Part shown: positions 8,134 to 18,687 of the stretch, piece by piece | How the letters are laid out: every line of letters starts with the position of its first letter | Numbering within the stretch: position 1 is the first letter of the stretch | Assembly (NCBI GenBank): GCA_041745295.1 | Contig: JBGTJE010000040.1 | Location: 56,695 to 120,694, forward strand | DNA length: 64,000 bases | Reading direction: 5' to 3' | Origin: JANMEB01 sp041745295 | GTDB taxonomy: Bacteria; Planctomycetota; Planctomycetia; Pirellulales; Pirellulaceae | The notes under the pieces: model-generated | Databases searched by the model: none | What the model saw: the letters and a program-made list of their open reading frames with translations, nothing else | What the model was told of the DNA's origin: nothing | Translations under genes and position numbers: made by a program

Positions 8134-8375
8134 GGCCGCGTTCTCCCGTCGGCTTGGCCATCGTGGTCGTCGGGGGTGCACATCAAGCCGTAGATGAGTG
8201 ACAACACAAAGGCAAATACGATCAAACCCAGTCCGCTGATCACGGCTAGGTTGACGCCGGCCAGAGGCGTCTGCTCCATCGTTTCGGGCGAGAACGCATT
8301 CAGCAGCACGAACGCCAAATAAACCGCCGCATAAACGAAGAAGAATCTCAACCCCAAACGCGCATTCCGTTTCAT
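8130..8375 (-). CDS. DUF485 family inner-membrane protein (YjcH-like)
   Basis: 81 residues with two hydrophobic helices (about 8-27 LGLRFFFVYAAVYLAFVLLN, and 42-65) and a short charged tail. DUF485 proteins are almost always encoded just before an ActP-type symporter, as here with a 4-base overlap. Their exact role is not established; they are thought to assist the transporter. Upstream lies the divergent 545-base gap with the nested palindrome, so the promoter is expected between 8376 and 8517. Confidence 0.87.
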   Translation of the reverse strand: MKRNARLGLRFFFVYAAVYLAFVLLNAFSPETMEQTPLAGVNLAVISGLGLIVFAFVLSLIYGLMCTPDDHDGQADGRTRP

Positions 8376-8517
8376 CGTTTAAGCCTTGAAACTGCCTGAA
8401 AAAATTCTTCGTTACGTGCGGATAAAGATACCCGCTGCGCGCCGAACGTGCATGGCGGTGGAGTTAGACCCTGCGCGGTTACTTCTTAGATTTGCAAACG
8501 AGTTCCGTTCGATCGTG

Positions 8518-8843
8518 AATCCCCCAGGCTTGGAGATCATCCAGCTTTATTGTGGCGCATTTTAGGAAAATCCCCCACGCTTGACGTGGGGTCTGTTAGG
8601 TTCGATGTCTACGAAGGGCTTGCAGCGTCTTCGCGTCCAATCCCCCACGCTTGACGTGGGGATGGTTAGGTTTTTGACCTCGCTAGTTACGAACCTAACA
8701 ATCACCACGGCAAGCGTGGTGGATTTCGATTTGGGTGTGCGATGGTCGGTAGAAAACAAACCTAACAGACCCCACGACAAGCGTGGGGGATTGTCCGATA
8801 CCTAACCACAATAAAGCTGGACGATCTCCAAGCCTGGGGGATT
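8518..8843. repeat. 326-bp nested palindrome with three concentric pairs of arms
   Basis: Three pairs of inverted arms share one centre near 8681. Outer: 8518-8555 and 8806-8843, 38 bp with one mismatch. Middle: 8569-8602 and 8759-8792, 34 bp with one mismatch. Inner: 8639-8672 and 8692-8725, 34 bp with several mismatches. Middle and inner arms are copies of one unit, which itself contains the hairpin CCCCACGCTTGACGTGGGG followed by a TGTTAGGTT-type end. The sequence between arm pairs is not symmetrical. It lies in the divergent gap between the yjcH-like and esterase genes and contains no coding frame beyond those its symmetry creates. Confidence 0.95.
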
Positions 8844-8920
8844 TTCGAACAGGTCTCTAATTTTCCGGTCCGGGTCTAATTCACGCCATTCGAGAACAGT
8901 TACTCAACACGAGATTTTCA

Positions 8921-9889
8921 ATGAACCCATTACCGCATCGATTTGGACTGCTGATTGTTAGCTTTGTTGCGTGCGTATCCGTGGTCGCGAGCCTAGACGT
9001 CACGGCGCAAGGGAGGAGACAGGATGGGGACAGTCAAACCAAGCCAACGCACGCGGATGTTTCGTATGGGCCCGCTCAGCGAAACGTGCTCGACTTCTAT
9101 CAGGCCAAGTCCGACCGGCCCACGCCGCTTATCATTTATATCCACGGCGGCGGATTCGTTGGGGGGAATAAGAACACTCTCCAACCGCGACTCCTACAGG
9201 AAGCTTTGGATCGGGGGATCAGCGTCGCCGCCATTCATTACCGGTTTGTCGATGGCAAGGAGACGATCTTTCCGGCTCCGCAGTTGGATGGCGCACGAGC
9301 CGTTCAGTTTTTGCGAAGCAAGGCAGAGGATTGGAACATCGACACGGGGCGAGTTGCCTGCTTTGGGGGCTCCGCCGGAGCGGGCATCTCCATGTGGATC
9401 GGTTTTCACGACGACCTAAGCGACCCGAAGAGCAGCGATCCGCTGCTGCGTCAGTCGACGCGGATTCAGGCGATCGGGACGTTTGGCGGGCAGGCAACTT
9501 ACGATCCGATCAAAATCAAAGAACTCATTGGCGGCCGCGCGTGGGAGCATCCTTCAATCTTCAAGGTCTACGGACTGAACGGTGCCGAGGAGGCGCTGCA
9601 TCCGACGCCAGAGATCCAACAACTGTACGACGAATCGTCCGCCATCATGCATCTTACTAAGGATGATCCGCCACTGTTTATGGTGTACAACGAGCCCGAT
9701 GGGCCTCTCCCGTCAGACGCGCGACCCGGCCAAGGAATTCATCATCCGAATTTTGGCAAGCTACTCAAGGAGGAAATGACCCAACTCGGAATCGAGAACA
9801 TCTATGTTCATACCGACGATCGGGCGGCCGGCAATCCCAATTTGCGGATGATCGAGTTCTTCCAACAACAGTTTGACAAGGTAAAGTGA
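8921..9889 (+). CDS. Secreted alpha/beta-hydrolase (HSL-type esterase)
   Basis: 322 residues. A signal peptide at residues 1-30 (FGLLIVSFVACVSVVASLDV…TAQ) predicts export. The oxyanion-hole motif YIHGGGFVGG lies near residue 75 and the nucleophile elbow GGSAGAG near 150, both diagnostic of the hormone-sensitive-lipase class of esterases. An acidic residue in YNEPDGP (about 260) and a histidine in HHPNFG (about 277) are candidates for the rest of the triad. It hydrolyses esters outside the cytoplasm; substrate unknown. Such genes are numerous in planctomycetes. It stands alone, reading away from the nested palindrome. Confidence 0.85.
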   Translation: MNPLPHRFGLLIVSFVACVSVVASLDVTAQGRRQDGDSQTKPTHADVSYGPAQRNVLDFYQAKSDRPTPLIIYIHGGGFVGGNKNTLQPRLLQEALDRGISVAAIHYRFVDGKETIFPAPQLDGARAVQFLRSKAEDWNIDTGRVACFGGSAGAGISMWIGFHDDLSDPKSSDPLLRQSTRIQAIGTFGGQATYDPIKIKELIGGRAWEHPSIFKVYGLNGAEEALHPTPEIQQLYDESSAIMHLTKDDPPLFMVYNEPDGPLPSDARPGQGIHHPNFGKLLKEEMTQLGIENIYVHTDDRAAGNPNLRMIEFFQQQFDKVK

Positions 9890-10010
9890 CGTCGCGAGTG
9901 CCCCGTCGAGTGTATGGAAATGCGTGAGACCGTGGATCGGCTACACCGCGCATTCGTTATCCGTTAGGCTTATTTGATCGCTTAAAATAAGTTCGCAAAA
10001 TGGTCTTCCG

Positions 10011-11675
<1,665 letters not shown>

Positions 11676-11715
11676 AGTATCCGCAGTGTCTGACATGGCC
11701 GGATGCGCCTGAATG

Positions 11716-11756
11716 AAGACCGAAACTCTGGCGAGTTCCGCTACAGCAACACTGAA
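11716..11756. repeat. Half of family H palindrome between convergent genes
   Basis: CTCTGGCGAGTTCCGCTAC matches one arm of the hairpin found at about 24099-24147 (arms GTAGCGGAACTCGCCAG and CTGGCGAATTCGGCTAC). It lies in the 87-base gap between the ends of hutU and the oppositely oriented small gene. Confidence 0.5.
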
Positions 11757-11762
11757 CGCGAT

Positions 11763-12131
11763 CTAGTTTCGACGGCGAACTGTGTTGCCGTAGAAGTGCC
11801 CCAATCGATACGGCCGATCATGAATGTCCATCGAGCGAATGACTTGGCGACTCATCCGCCCATTATTCGCCGGGCGTTGTACGGCGCTGCCTGTTCCGGC
11901 CAAATTCGGGTTCGATTCAGGATCCGGCAGCACCGAGGCAGTCGCGTTGGTTCGGGCCGTATCAATGATCGCAGGTTCGACCAATACCGATACCGGCGCG
12001 AGCACGACTGTGGGGGACCGACGATCCGCGGTTTGATTGGCCGGTTGTTCGGCCTGCAGAAGGCTGACGAGCGTCAGCGACGAAATCAGCGTGAAAATCA
12101 GCAAAAACCGCAGACGTCTAGCAATCGTCAT
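11763..12131 (-). CDS. Small secreted protein of unknown function
   Basis: 122 residues from the ATG at 12131, preceded by AAGGATTCGGCTCAC, a plausible ribosome-binding site. Residues 3-27 form a signal peptide (RRLRFLLIFTLISSLTLVSL, ending in LQAEQ). The mature part is polar, without cysteines or repeats, and ends with HFYGNTVRRRN, which looks like a conserved-type tail. No domain is recognised. It is convergent with hutU and divergent from hutH. A longer in-frame start at 12287 would precede the signal peptide and is unlikely. Confidence 0.65.
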   Translation of the reverse strand: MTIARRLRFLLIFTLISSLTLVSLLQAEQPANQTADRRSPTVVLAPVSVLVEPAIIDTARTNATASVLPDPESNPNLAGTGSAVQRPANNGRMSRQVIRSMDIHDRPYRLGHFYGNTVRRRN

Positions 12132-12458
12132 GTGAGCCGAATCCTTCGAACTTGACTTGATCGGATGTCGCAAACAAGACTCATTCATCGATTGCCGAAC
12201 GCACCAGCTTTGAATAATTTCCGCTTCCCGTTTCGATTCGTTTTCAACACAAAACCCAATTGCGATTTTCCGGCGGAACCGCTGCAATCGGCACGATGCT
12301 CACCCGCATCGGGCGCGAGCGACTAACAAGACCGTATTGAACGCAGTATAGTCCTGCTACGCAATCGATGGGGCTTGCGGTACAACGACTTTTCGAGGTG
12401 CTATTTCGTCGTCCAAGGTACTTTTAACGATCGTGCACGTCCTTAACTAGAGCCAACT
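12132..12458. promoter_or_regulatory. Divergent intergenic region upstream of hutH
   Basis: 327 bases between the start of the minus-strand secreted protein gene and hutH. A TATAGT hexamer at 12347-12352 is a candidate minus-10 box for hutH, but the sequence 17 bases upstream (TAACAA) is a poor minus-35 match. No clear operator palindrome and no hutC-type regulator gene is nearby. Confidence 0.25.
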
Positions 12459-13985
12459 ATGAAACACTGGGCGATCGATCGGAATGCGTGGGACCTGGGA
12501 CGGCTGCATGAGTTTTGTCGAAACCGTGGTCCTGTTGAGATTGCCCCCGAGTCGCTGGACGACGTCCGCGCGTCGCAACAAACGATCGATACAATATTGC
12601 ACTCGGGCAAGACGGTTTATGGCGTCAGCACGGGCTTCGGGCTGTTGGCCAGCCAGACCATTCCTCCCGCGGACTTGAATCGACTGCAACGGAATCTGGT
12701 GCTTTCGCACGCGGCGGGTGTGGGGCCGCTTTTGGGCGACGAAGTCGTGCGGCTGATCTTATTGTTGAAACTGCGGAGTCTTTCTCGCGGTTATTCGGGG
12801 GTGCGCCCTGTGGTGCTGGAGTATTTGACGCGGTTCTTGAACGCGGAAATTTACCCTTGTGTGCCGAGCAAAGGATCGGTTGGCGCCAGCGGCGACTTGG
12901 CTCCCTTGGCGCACTTGACCGCCGCGTTGCTGGGGGTCGGGCAAGTCCGTCATCGCGGCACGACGATCGAGGCGCAGCAAGCCCTCGCACAACTTGGTTT
13001 GGCGCCGCTCGAATTGGCGCCAAAAGAAGGACTAGCGCTACTTAACGGCACGCAAGTCTCGACGGCGCTCGCGCTGGTCGGTTTGTTTCGCGCATTGGAA
13101 GTCTTCGCAGCGGCGATGGTAACTGGCGCGATGAGCGTCGATGCAGCGAAAGGGTCCGACGTCCCGTTTGATCCGCGGATCAGTGCGGTTCGCTTGCATC
13201 CGGGTCAGATTTGGTGCGCCGCGACCTACCGCGATTTGCTCGACGGCAGCGAGATCCGCCGGTCCCACGCCGACTGCCACAAGGTCCAGGACCCTTATTC
13301 GCTGCGCTGCCAGCCGCAAGTAATGGGGGCGTGCCTCGACCAAATGCGTTTTGTGGCAGAGGTTTTGGTCCGCGAGGCGAACGCCGCGACGGACAATCCG
13401 CTGGTTTTTGCGGAAGGTAATGAAGTCCTGTCGGGGGGAAATTTTCACGCCGAGCCGGTGGCCCTGGCTGCCGATGCGTTGGCTTTGGCGATCGCCGAAA
13501 TCGGCGCGCTGTCCGAGCGAAGGATCGCGTTGCTCGTCGATCCCCACATGAGCGGCTTGCCGGCGTTTTTGGTCGAGCATGGCGGATTGAATTCTGGGTT
13601 CATGATCGCACAAGTCACCGCGGCCGCGTTGGCCAGCGAAAACAAATCGCTCGCTCATCCAGCTTCGGTCGACAGCATTCCGACGTCGGCCAATCAGGAA
13701 GATCACGTTAGCATGGCGACTTTTGCCGCCCGCCGGTTGCTGGATATGGCGGAGAATGCTTGTGGCATTGTGGCGATCGAACTGCTGGCGGCCGCCCAAG
13801 GAATTGACTTTCAGCGACCGCTAAAGTCATCGCCGAGGATTGAATTGGCCCATGCCCTGCTCCGCGGGCGCGTGCCGCGCTACGACCAGGATCGTTGGTT
13901 CGCGGCGGACATCGAAGCGGCCGCAGCGATCATTCGCGATGGGACAATCTCCCAAGCCGCTGGCGTTCAATCGCCGCTGGCGTAG
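12459..13985 (+). CDS. hutH: Histidine ammonia-lyase
   Basis: 508 residues, standard length. Deaminates L-histidine to urocanate using the autocatalytic MIO prosthetic group formed from Ala143-Ser144-Gly145 in VGASGDLAPLAH. YGVSTGFG (54-61) carries the catalytic tyrosine, and NGTQVSTALA, DNPL and QEDHVSM are further family signatures. The ATG at 12459 gives a normal N-terminus; the leader contains no strong Shine-Dalgarno. First enzyme of the histidine pathway whose other genes lie at 4.8, 10.0, 18.7 and 19.9 kb. A palindromic family E repeat starts within 15 bases after the stop. Confidence 0.97.
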   Translation: MKHWAIDRNAWDLGRLHEFCRNRGPVEIAPESLDDVRASQQTIDTILHSGKTVYGVSTGFGLLASQTIPPADLNRLQRNLVLSHAAGVGPLLGDEVVRLILLLKLRSLSRGYSGVRPVVLEYLTRFLNAEIYPCVPSKGSVGASGDLAPLAHLTAALLGVGQVRHRGTTIEAQQALAQLGLAPLELAPKEGLALLNGTQVSTALALVGLFRALEVFAAAMVTGAMSVDAAKGSDVPFDPRISAVRLHPGQIWCAATYRDLLDGSEIRRSHADCHKVQDPYSLRCQPQVMGACLDQMRFVAEVLVREANAATDNPLVFAEGNEVLSGGNFHAEPVALAADALALAIAEIGALSERRIALLVDPHMSGLPAFLVEHGGLNSGFMIAQVTAAALASENKSLAHPASVDSIPTSANQEDHVSMATFAARRLLDMAENACGIVAIELLAAAQGIDFQRPLKSSPRIELAHALLRGRVPRYDQDRWFAADIEAAAAIIRDGTISQAAGVQSPLA

Positions 13986-13998
13986 CTCTCGCCAAGTG

Positions 13999-14160
13999 GG
14001 TCTCGCGAGCCGAGCGAGACCTGGATGTACCAATGACTCAAGCGTATCAAAGCGCCGTGCACTGCCAATTCGTCGGATGGGGCTGCTTTGGCGACAAACG
14101 ATTACCGGAGCGTAGTGCCGCGCGTGACGTCAGGTCTCGCTCGGCTCGCGAGACCTACTA
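13999..14160. repeat. Inverted pair of family E palindromes
   Basis: 13999-14022 and 14133-14160 each contain TCTCGCGAGCCGAGCGAGAC or its inverse, enclosing about 110 bases with no coding signal. The pair sits directly after hutH. Other copies: 15571-15602, 39459-39485 and 39609-39634. The spacer here does not obviously resemble the spacer of the 39-kb pair. Confidence 0.75.
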
Positions 14161-14266
14161 GCCAGAAATACATCGCTAGCATGAACCGGCTTGACGAATT
14201 GGGTTGTAAACCGGTACTGACGTCGCAGATTCTCGCTGCGAATTGGGTCTTAGACACCGGAATTTC

Positions 14267-15574
14267 ATGAGCGCAATCTCACCGTCGGAACATGTCGAAC
14301 CGATTTTGAATTCACAGCCCTCTCACGCCCCACCGACCCCAATCGACTTGGCAGGTTTGATCGATCAGTGCGTGGGAGGCGCGATCGGCCTGATCGGCAA
14401 AGTGGCGCGGACTTTTTTATGGATGGCGTTTCGACCGGGCGCGCTGGCCGATCGCGTCGCCCGGCCCGATTCGGCTCAGACATTTTGTCCTCCGCTGGCA
14501 TTTTTGGCTTTGGGAATTCTGTGCGGCTTTGCCGTGATGCACGACGTTTGGATATTGTCTGCGGAAACAGTCACGCGATTAGGCGAGTCCGAAACTGGTT
14601 GGGTCGCTTGGATCGCGCAAACGCTGATCGACGATCTGAGCGCGTTGTCGTTGAGCACAGTGGTCGTCCGGACGCTTCCAACGGCAATCGCGACGGTCTT
14701 GGCAGCGTGGTGGGCGAGCTGGTGTTTGGCCAACCGAGACAGTCGCTCCGCTTTGGCGTCGGCGATTTGCGTGGTCATCGGATTCAAGCTGTTCTTGCGT
14801 TTTGTACAAGGCCTTGCGCAACTGGCCTTGGTCTGGTTTTCCAAAATGGGACCGAGCATATTGCCCGAGACATTGAAGTTCGAGTTGGTCCTTCAAGTCA
14901 TGACGTACATCTACCTCGCCGCGATTGCGTATATCTTTTTTTTTGCCGGGACGCGCTTTTTGGCGGCCGTCATGCGGCGGGACAATCGGAGTTGGCTGAA
15001 GGCTTGGCCCGTTTCGATGGGGATCGCCGGGGGAGTATCCTCGCTACTTTTTTTGGGAACGTATATCGCGCCACAAACGGCATGGAACGTCGTTCAGGTG
15101 CGTCATATTGAGGAGGATCTCTGTTTGCTCAAGGCCATCCCACTTGGGCCAGCGCGGTTGGATTTCCGCGATGCCGAGCACGTCTTCCTGACTTCCAATG
15201 TTCTCATTCGCAACGAAACTGACCGCCAAGTCTTGATTGCGCTGCCGCAACAAATTGCACTCGGCGAAGGCGATGAGCCGATCGAATGCCACTACGAAGC
15301 CGAACCGATGCTCGACGGAACTTGCCTTTTGGATGCTCGGTCCGCCCAAGTTGTGCGGGCCACATGGCGTCTCAACCATTCCCATTTGGCGGCCGTCGTA
15401 CGCGCATCTGCGGTCCCGCTGCTCATTCAATTGGGTTCGGTCGACGACGTGATGCGCGAACAAGTCCAAACGTCGTCGCTTCAAATCGCCGTCGATCCAG
15501 GCTTGCTCGTCGAAGTACAAGCCAATCTAAGAACGCAAACCGCCGAGGCCCCCGACGAAACGATGGTCAGGTAG
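14267..15574 (+). CDS. Multi-pass membrane protein of unknown function
   Basis: 435 residues from the ATG at 14267. A polar N-terminus of about 55 residues is followed by hydrophobic segments near 85-105, 130-170, 178-200, 215-240 and 255-280. A C-terminal soluble domain of about 150 residues then begins (NVVQVRHIEEDLCLLKAIPL), with beta-strand-like alternation. The overall layout (membrane bundle followed by a beta-rich domain) resembles Yip1-like membrane proteins, but I do not recognise the family. The final codons and the TAG stop are provided by a family E palindrome (15571-15602). Orientation matches hutH upstream and the MFS gene downstream, so read-through transcription is possible. 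Confidence 0.75.
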   Translation: MSAISPSEHVEPILNSQPSHAPPTPIDLAGLIDQCVGGAIGLIGKVARTFLWMAFRPGALADRVARPDSAQTFCPPLAFLALGILCGFAVMHDVWILSAETVTRLGESETGWVAWIAQTLIDDLSALSLSTVVVRTLPTAIATVLAAWWASWCLANRDSRSALASAICVVIGFKLFLRFVQGLAQLALVWFSKMGPSILPETLKFELVLQVMTYIYLAAIAYIFFFAGTRFLAAVMRRDNRSWLKAWPVSMGIAGGVSSLLFLGTYIAPQTAWNVVQVRHIEEDLCLLKAIPLGPARLDFRDAEHVFLTSNVLIRNETDRQVLIALPQQIALGEGDEPIECHYEAEPMLDGTCLLDARSAQVVRATWRLNHSHLAAVVRASAVPLLIQLGSVDDVMREQVQTSSLQIAVDPGLLVEVQANLRTQTAEAPDETMVR

Positions 15575-15602
15575 GTCTCGCGAGCTGAGCGAGACCTACT
15601 AG
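15571..15602. repeat. Family E palindrome overlapping a stop codon
   Basis: GTAGGTCTCGCGAGC followed by TGAGCGAGACCTACTAG. The TAG at 15572-15574 is the stop codon of the preceding gene, so the repeat begins at the last sense codon. The 13-bp-plus arms could form a strong hairpin right behind the stop, though no U-run follows. Confidence 0.8.
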
Positions 15603-15649
15603 AATGGACCCGCAATGGTGACGTTCTTCGACGATTTGGATCCGATTCG

Positions 15650-17083
15650 ATGACCAATTCTTCTGCACACAATCTCGCTTGGTACCGACAGCTCAATCGT
15701 TATCACTGGTTTGTGTTGGCTGTGGCTGCATTAGGCTGGTTATTCGACACGATGGATCAGCAAATTTTCGCGCTGGCTCGCAAACCAGCAATGAAAGATT
15801 TGCTGGTGCAAGTGAAAGTTTCAGACGACGGAACGACGCAAATCGTCGCGCCAAGCAAAGACGACGTGGACTTCGGCGCAACGATGAGCACGTCAGTGTT
15901 TCTTGTAGGTTGGGCCGTGGGAGGTCTATTCTTCGGCGTGCTGGGCGATCGCATAGGGCGAGCAAAGGTGATGTTATGGACCATTCTCATCTATTCCGCT
16001 TGCACCGGTTTGAGTGCCTTCTCCAGAGGGTTTTGGGACTTTTGTCTTTATCGATTCCTTACAGGGTTGGGGGTTGGAGGAGAGTTCGCGGTCGGGGTCG
16101 CGCTGGTCGCTGAAGTCATGCCGGTGCGGGTGCGAACCTATGCACTCGGATTATTGCAGGCCTCATCGACCGTGGGAAATTCAATTGCTGCGGTCTTGAA
16201 CATGTACCTTGGGCATTTGGAAAGCCTGGGCGAGTTGCGCGGCTGGACGATCATCGGAGTTCCGATGACGGCCTGGCGAGTGATGTTCGTCGTTGGCGCA
16301 TTGCCAGCGTTAGTGGCCGTGTTGATCCGGTGGAGGCTGAAGGAGCCGGAAAGTTGGGTGGCGGCGAAAATTGCCGCGCGAGAATCCGGAAACCAATCCT
16401 CCCGATTAGGTTCCTATTCGGAATTGTTTGGCAACGCCAAGTGGAGACGCAATGCGCTGGTCGGGTTGGTGCTAGGGGCCTCCGGAATCGTCGGGCTATG
16501 GGGAATTGGATTTTTCATTTACGAGCTGTTCAGTGGTGTCGTGGGAAAACACTTCCGGGAAATCGGAATGGCTCCAGAAAAAATTGCCGGGCAAGTGGCG
16601 TTTTGGACCGGCGTGGCGTCATTACTGATGAATTTTGGCGGGTTCTTTGGAATGTACCTTTCCAGTTACTTTTCGAATTGGGTGGGGCGACGAACCGCGT
16701 TCGCAGTCGCTTTTTTGGCCGCGATGATCAGCACGGCTGTGACGTTTTCACAACTCGATCAGTTTTCGGAGCTGTATTGGATGGTTCCCATCATGGGCTT
16801 TTGGCAGTTTTCGTTGTTTGGCCTATACGCCATCTATTTTCCGGAACTTTTTCCGACGCGTCTACGCTCCACGGGAACGAGTTTTTGTTACAACGTGGGT
16901 CGAATCGTCGCCGCGCTGGGACCGGCGGTCCTGGGCTTGTTGACCAAGTACGTGTACACGCTTGAAAACGGGTTTCAAGAAGGCTTCCGCTGGGCCGCGG
17001 TGACCATGTGTTCCGTGTTCCTGATCGGCTTACTCGCGTTGCCATTCGCCCCCGAAACGAAGGACCAGCCGCTACCGGATTGA
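15650..17083 (+). CDS. Major facilitator superfamily transporter
   Basis: 477 residues, about 12 membrane helices. The loop 2-3 signature GDRIGRAKVM (near residue 105) and the helix 4-5 RFLTGLGVGGEFAVG identify the metabolite:H+ or sugar-porter-like branch. The region after helix 1 contains DTMDQQIFALAR, and an unusual extracytoplasmic loop (about 45-80) separates helices 1 and 2. The second half shows the matching loop NWVGRRTAFA and RLRSTGTSFCYNVGR. It probably imports a small organic solute; substrate cannot be read from the sequence. Its place between hutH and hutI might suggest a link to histidine catabolism, but no direct evidence supports that. Confidence 0.9.
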   Translation: MTNSSAHNLAWYRQLNRYHWFVLAVAALGWLFDTMDQQIFALARKPAMKDLLVQVKVSDDGTTQIVAPSKDDVDFGATMSTSVFLVGWAVGGLFFGVLGDRIGRAKVMLWTILIYSACTGLSAFSRGFWDFCLYRFLTGLGVGGEFAVGVALVAEVMPVRVRTYALGLLQASSTVGNSIAAVLNMYLGHLESLGELRGWTIIGVPMTAWRVMFVVGALPALVAVLIRWRLKEPESWVAAKIAARESGNQSSRLGSYSELFGNAKWRRNALVGLVLGASGIVGLWGIGFFIYELFSGVVGKHFREIGMAPEKIAGQVAFWTGVASLLMNFGGFFGMYLSSYFSNWVGRRTAFAVAFLAAMISTAVTFSQLDQFSELYWMVPIMGFWQFSLFGLYAIYFPELFPTRLRSTGTSFCYNVGRIVAALGPAVLGLLTKYVYTLENGFQEGFRWAAVTMCSVFLIGLLALPFAPETKDQPLPD

Positions 17084-17138
17084 TTGTCGAGGCATCAAAA
17101 TAGTCGTTGTCATTAACGCCATCAAACGGGGTTTCAAA

Positions 17139-17729
17139 ATGATCCGGGTTATCATTGCGGGCGTATTGGGCGGGATTGCCATGTTTATCGGCGGGGCATT
17201 CAGCCACATGTTTTTGGAATTGGAAAGCCGATCGTTCCATCGGCTTCCCGACGAGAATGCCGCCCGGGATTTTACGATTGGTCAAGGTCTTCAAGCCGGA
17301 GCGTACGGCTTTCCCGCGGTGGCCGAGAACTTTAATAAGATGACCCCGGCCGAACAGGGAATCGAATACGACCGGGTCAATGCGGCGTTTCGCACGGGCC
17401 CGGCTGGTTATATTTTTATCGCACCGACGGGCGAAGACTTGATGGGGACGAAGCAGCTGGCTGGCGAATTTATCGCCGACGTTCTCGCCGCCACCTTGGC
17501 GGCGTTCATTGCATCGCACTTGTCGACACTTACGTCGTTTGCCCGCCGCTGGCTGCTGATTGTCCTGATCGCGCCGATTGCTTGGTTGAGCCTGACGGCT
17601 TCGTTTGTCCTCTGGTACCGCTTTCCGATGACGTTTATCCAAGACGGTTTTTTTGCTGCATTAATTGAGTGGACTGTTGCCGGCGCCGTGATCGCCGCTG
17701 TCGTGCGACCGATCATGCATTCGCGATAA
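17139..17729 (+). CDS. Conserved-type membrane protein, unknown function
   Basis: 196 residues with about four membrane helices: 1-22 (MIRVIIAGVLGGIAMFIGGA), about 108-128, 135-158 and 165-190. The loop between helices 1 and 2 faces one side and holds FHRLPDENA and PAGYIFIAP. The N-terminal glycine-rich helix followed by a short 'LP-x-E' motif is one I associate with a widespread uncharacterised family; no name is offered. Separated by 55 bases from the MFS gene and in the same direction, so possibly cotranscribed. Confidence 0.75.
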   Translation: MIRVIIAGVLGGIAMFIGGAFSHMFLELESRSFHRLPDENAARDFTIGQGLQAGAYGFPAVAENFNKMTPAEQGIEYDRVNAAFRTGPAGYIFIAPTGEDLMGTKQLAGEFIADVLAATLAAFIASHLSTLTSFARRWLLIVLIAPIAWLSLTASFVLWYRFPMTFIQDGFFAALIEWTVAGAVIAAVVRPIMHSR

Positions 17730-17754
17730 AGCCACGGATCAATTCTGAATTTTC

Positions 17755-17948
17755 TCGTTCCACGGCTCCCGCCGGGGAACGCGCTGTCTTCGAGGCTCTG
17801 CCTCACGCGACGCCGTTGATCATCTTCTTCGCTCGGCAAGCAAACGGTCGGGGCGTTGCCCCTTTTATTTATTCAAGGTGGCGTTTCCCCAGGCCTGCGA
17901 AGACTTCGGCCTGGGCTCGGCAAACGGCTGGGCCTTCGGCCCGAAGAA
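17755..17948. repeat. Convergent junction with terminator-like hairpin and two-hairpin element, copy 1
   Basis: 17755-17830 is a repeat (GGGGAACGCGCTGTCTTCGA) with a second copy near 34371. 17850-17870 forms GGGGC/GCCCC followed by TTTTATTT. 17888-17915 pairs CCCAGGCC with GGCCTGGG, and 17930-17942 pairs GGGCC with GGCCC around a TTC loop. The last two hairpins recur at 24271-24325 with a compensated base change. It lies between convergent genes. Confidence 0.7.
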
Positions 17949-18004
17949 CCGATGGCATGCTCACCTTGTCTCAATTCCGTCATTCGAAGTTCGAATTTTC
18001 TTCA

Positions 18005-18409
18005 CTACAGGCGATTGCGGCGCAAGTATTCGTGACAATCGATGCACTTCAGCGTGACGTCAAAGAATCGTAAGGCGCTTCCCTCCAGATTTTTCTCTTC
18101 CGCTGCGTGGATCAGTTCTTCAACGGATCGTTTCATTTCGTCACTATAGCGGTTGTACTCCGGGGTTTTGTGGACCAACCACATCTCTCCTTCGGTTACA
18201 TTGCGAATCTCGGTGGCCGCCGTGTTGATCGTATCAAAATTCTTTACCGTCAAGCCTTCGACAATTGCTTGCGAAAATGTCAACTTGGTCCGCATGTAAT
18301 CGCGGCGTGCAGCACTGTCTTGCGGGAGAATCTCTTGTTGCGAGCCGGCCCACAGGGAACCAATCAATAATCCGGCGGCAGAAAGTACCCAAATCGTCAG
18401 CTTTAACAT
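18005..18409 (-). CDS. Secreted c-type haem protein (cytochrome c'-like)
   Basis: 134 residues. The ATG at 18409 follows GAAGGAGCATCGC, a good ribosome-binding site. Residues 1-25 are a signal peptide (MLKLTIWVLSAAGLLIGSLW). The mature protein is almost all helical, and a single haem-binding site CIDCH lies near the C-terminus (about 122-126). A CxxCH in the last helix of a four-helix protein is the arrangement of cytochrome c', and similar small proteins are common in planctomycetes. It would bind one covalent haem in the periplasm; the electron partner is unknown. No other redox gene adjoins it. Confidence 0.8.
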   Translation of the reverse strand: MLKLTIWVLSAAGLLIGSLWAGSQQEILPQDSAARRDYMRTKLTFSQAIVEGLTVKNFDTINTAATEIRNVTEGEMWLVHKTPEYNRYSDEMKRSVEELIHAAEEKNLEGSALRFFDVTLKCIDCHEYLRRNRL

Positions 18410-18687
18410 GCGATGCTCCTTCGAGGGTTGTGTGATCTTGTCCAAAGCGTCGTTTCAAGGGCGCCGACCTCCAAGTCAGCATGAGAAATCTAACCTTTGA
18501 TTCCAAATTCTATCGATGACAAGCCCGTCCTGATCGGCGGTCCATGCCAATTTGCGGCGCTAAATCTAAAGCAAATGTCATACCAGGCTAAAAATGACGT
18601 CGAAAGCCGACCCGGTTGCCGCAAAACTGCCAAACCGCGAAACTCGCGGCTGTCGTTTTACCATTCGGACTGCCACGAGGGGTGTCC

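Noticed and set aside
8518..8843. CRISPR-like array (34-bp repeats with about 36-bp spacers)
   Set aside because: Only two copies are in direct orientation on each side; the other half is inverted about a common centre, and no cas gene is in the window. The structure is a palindrome, not an array.
13038..13799. Minus-strand open frame opposite hutH (about 250 codons)
   Set aside because: Antisense shadow of a confidently identified gene, with low-complexity basic translation.
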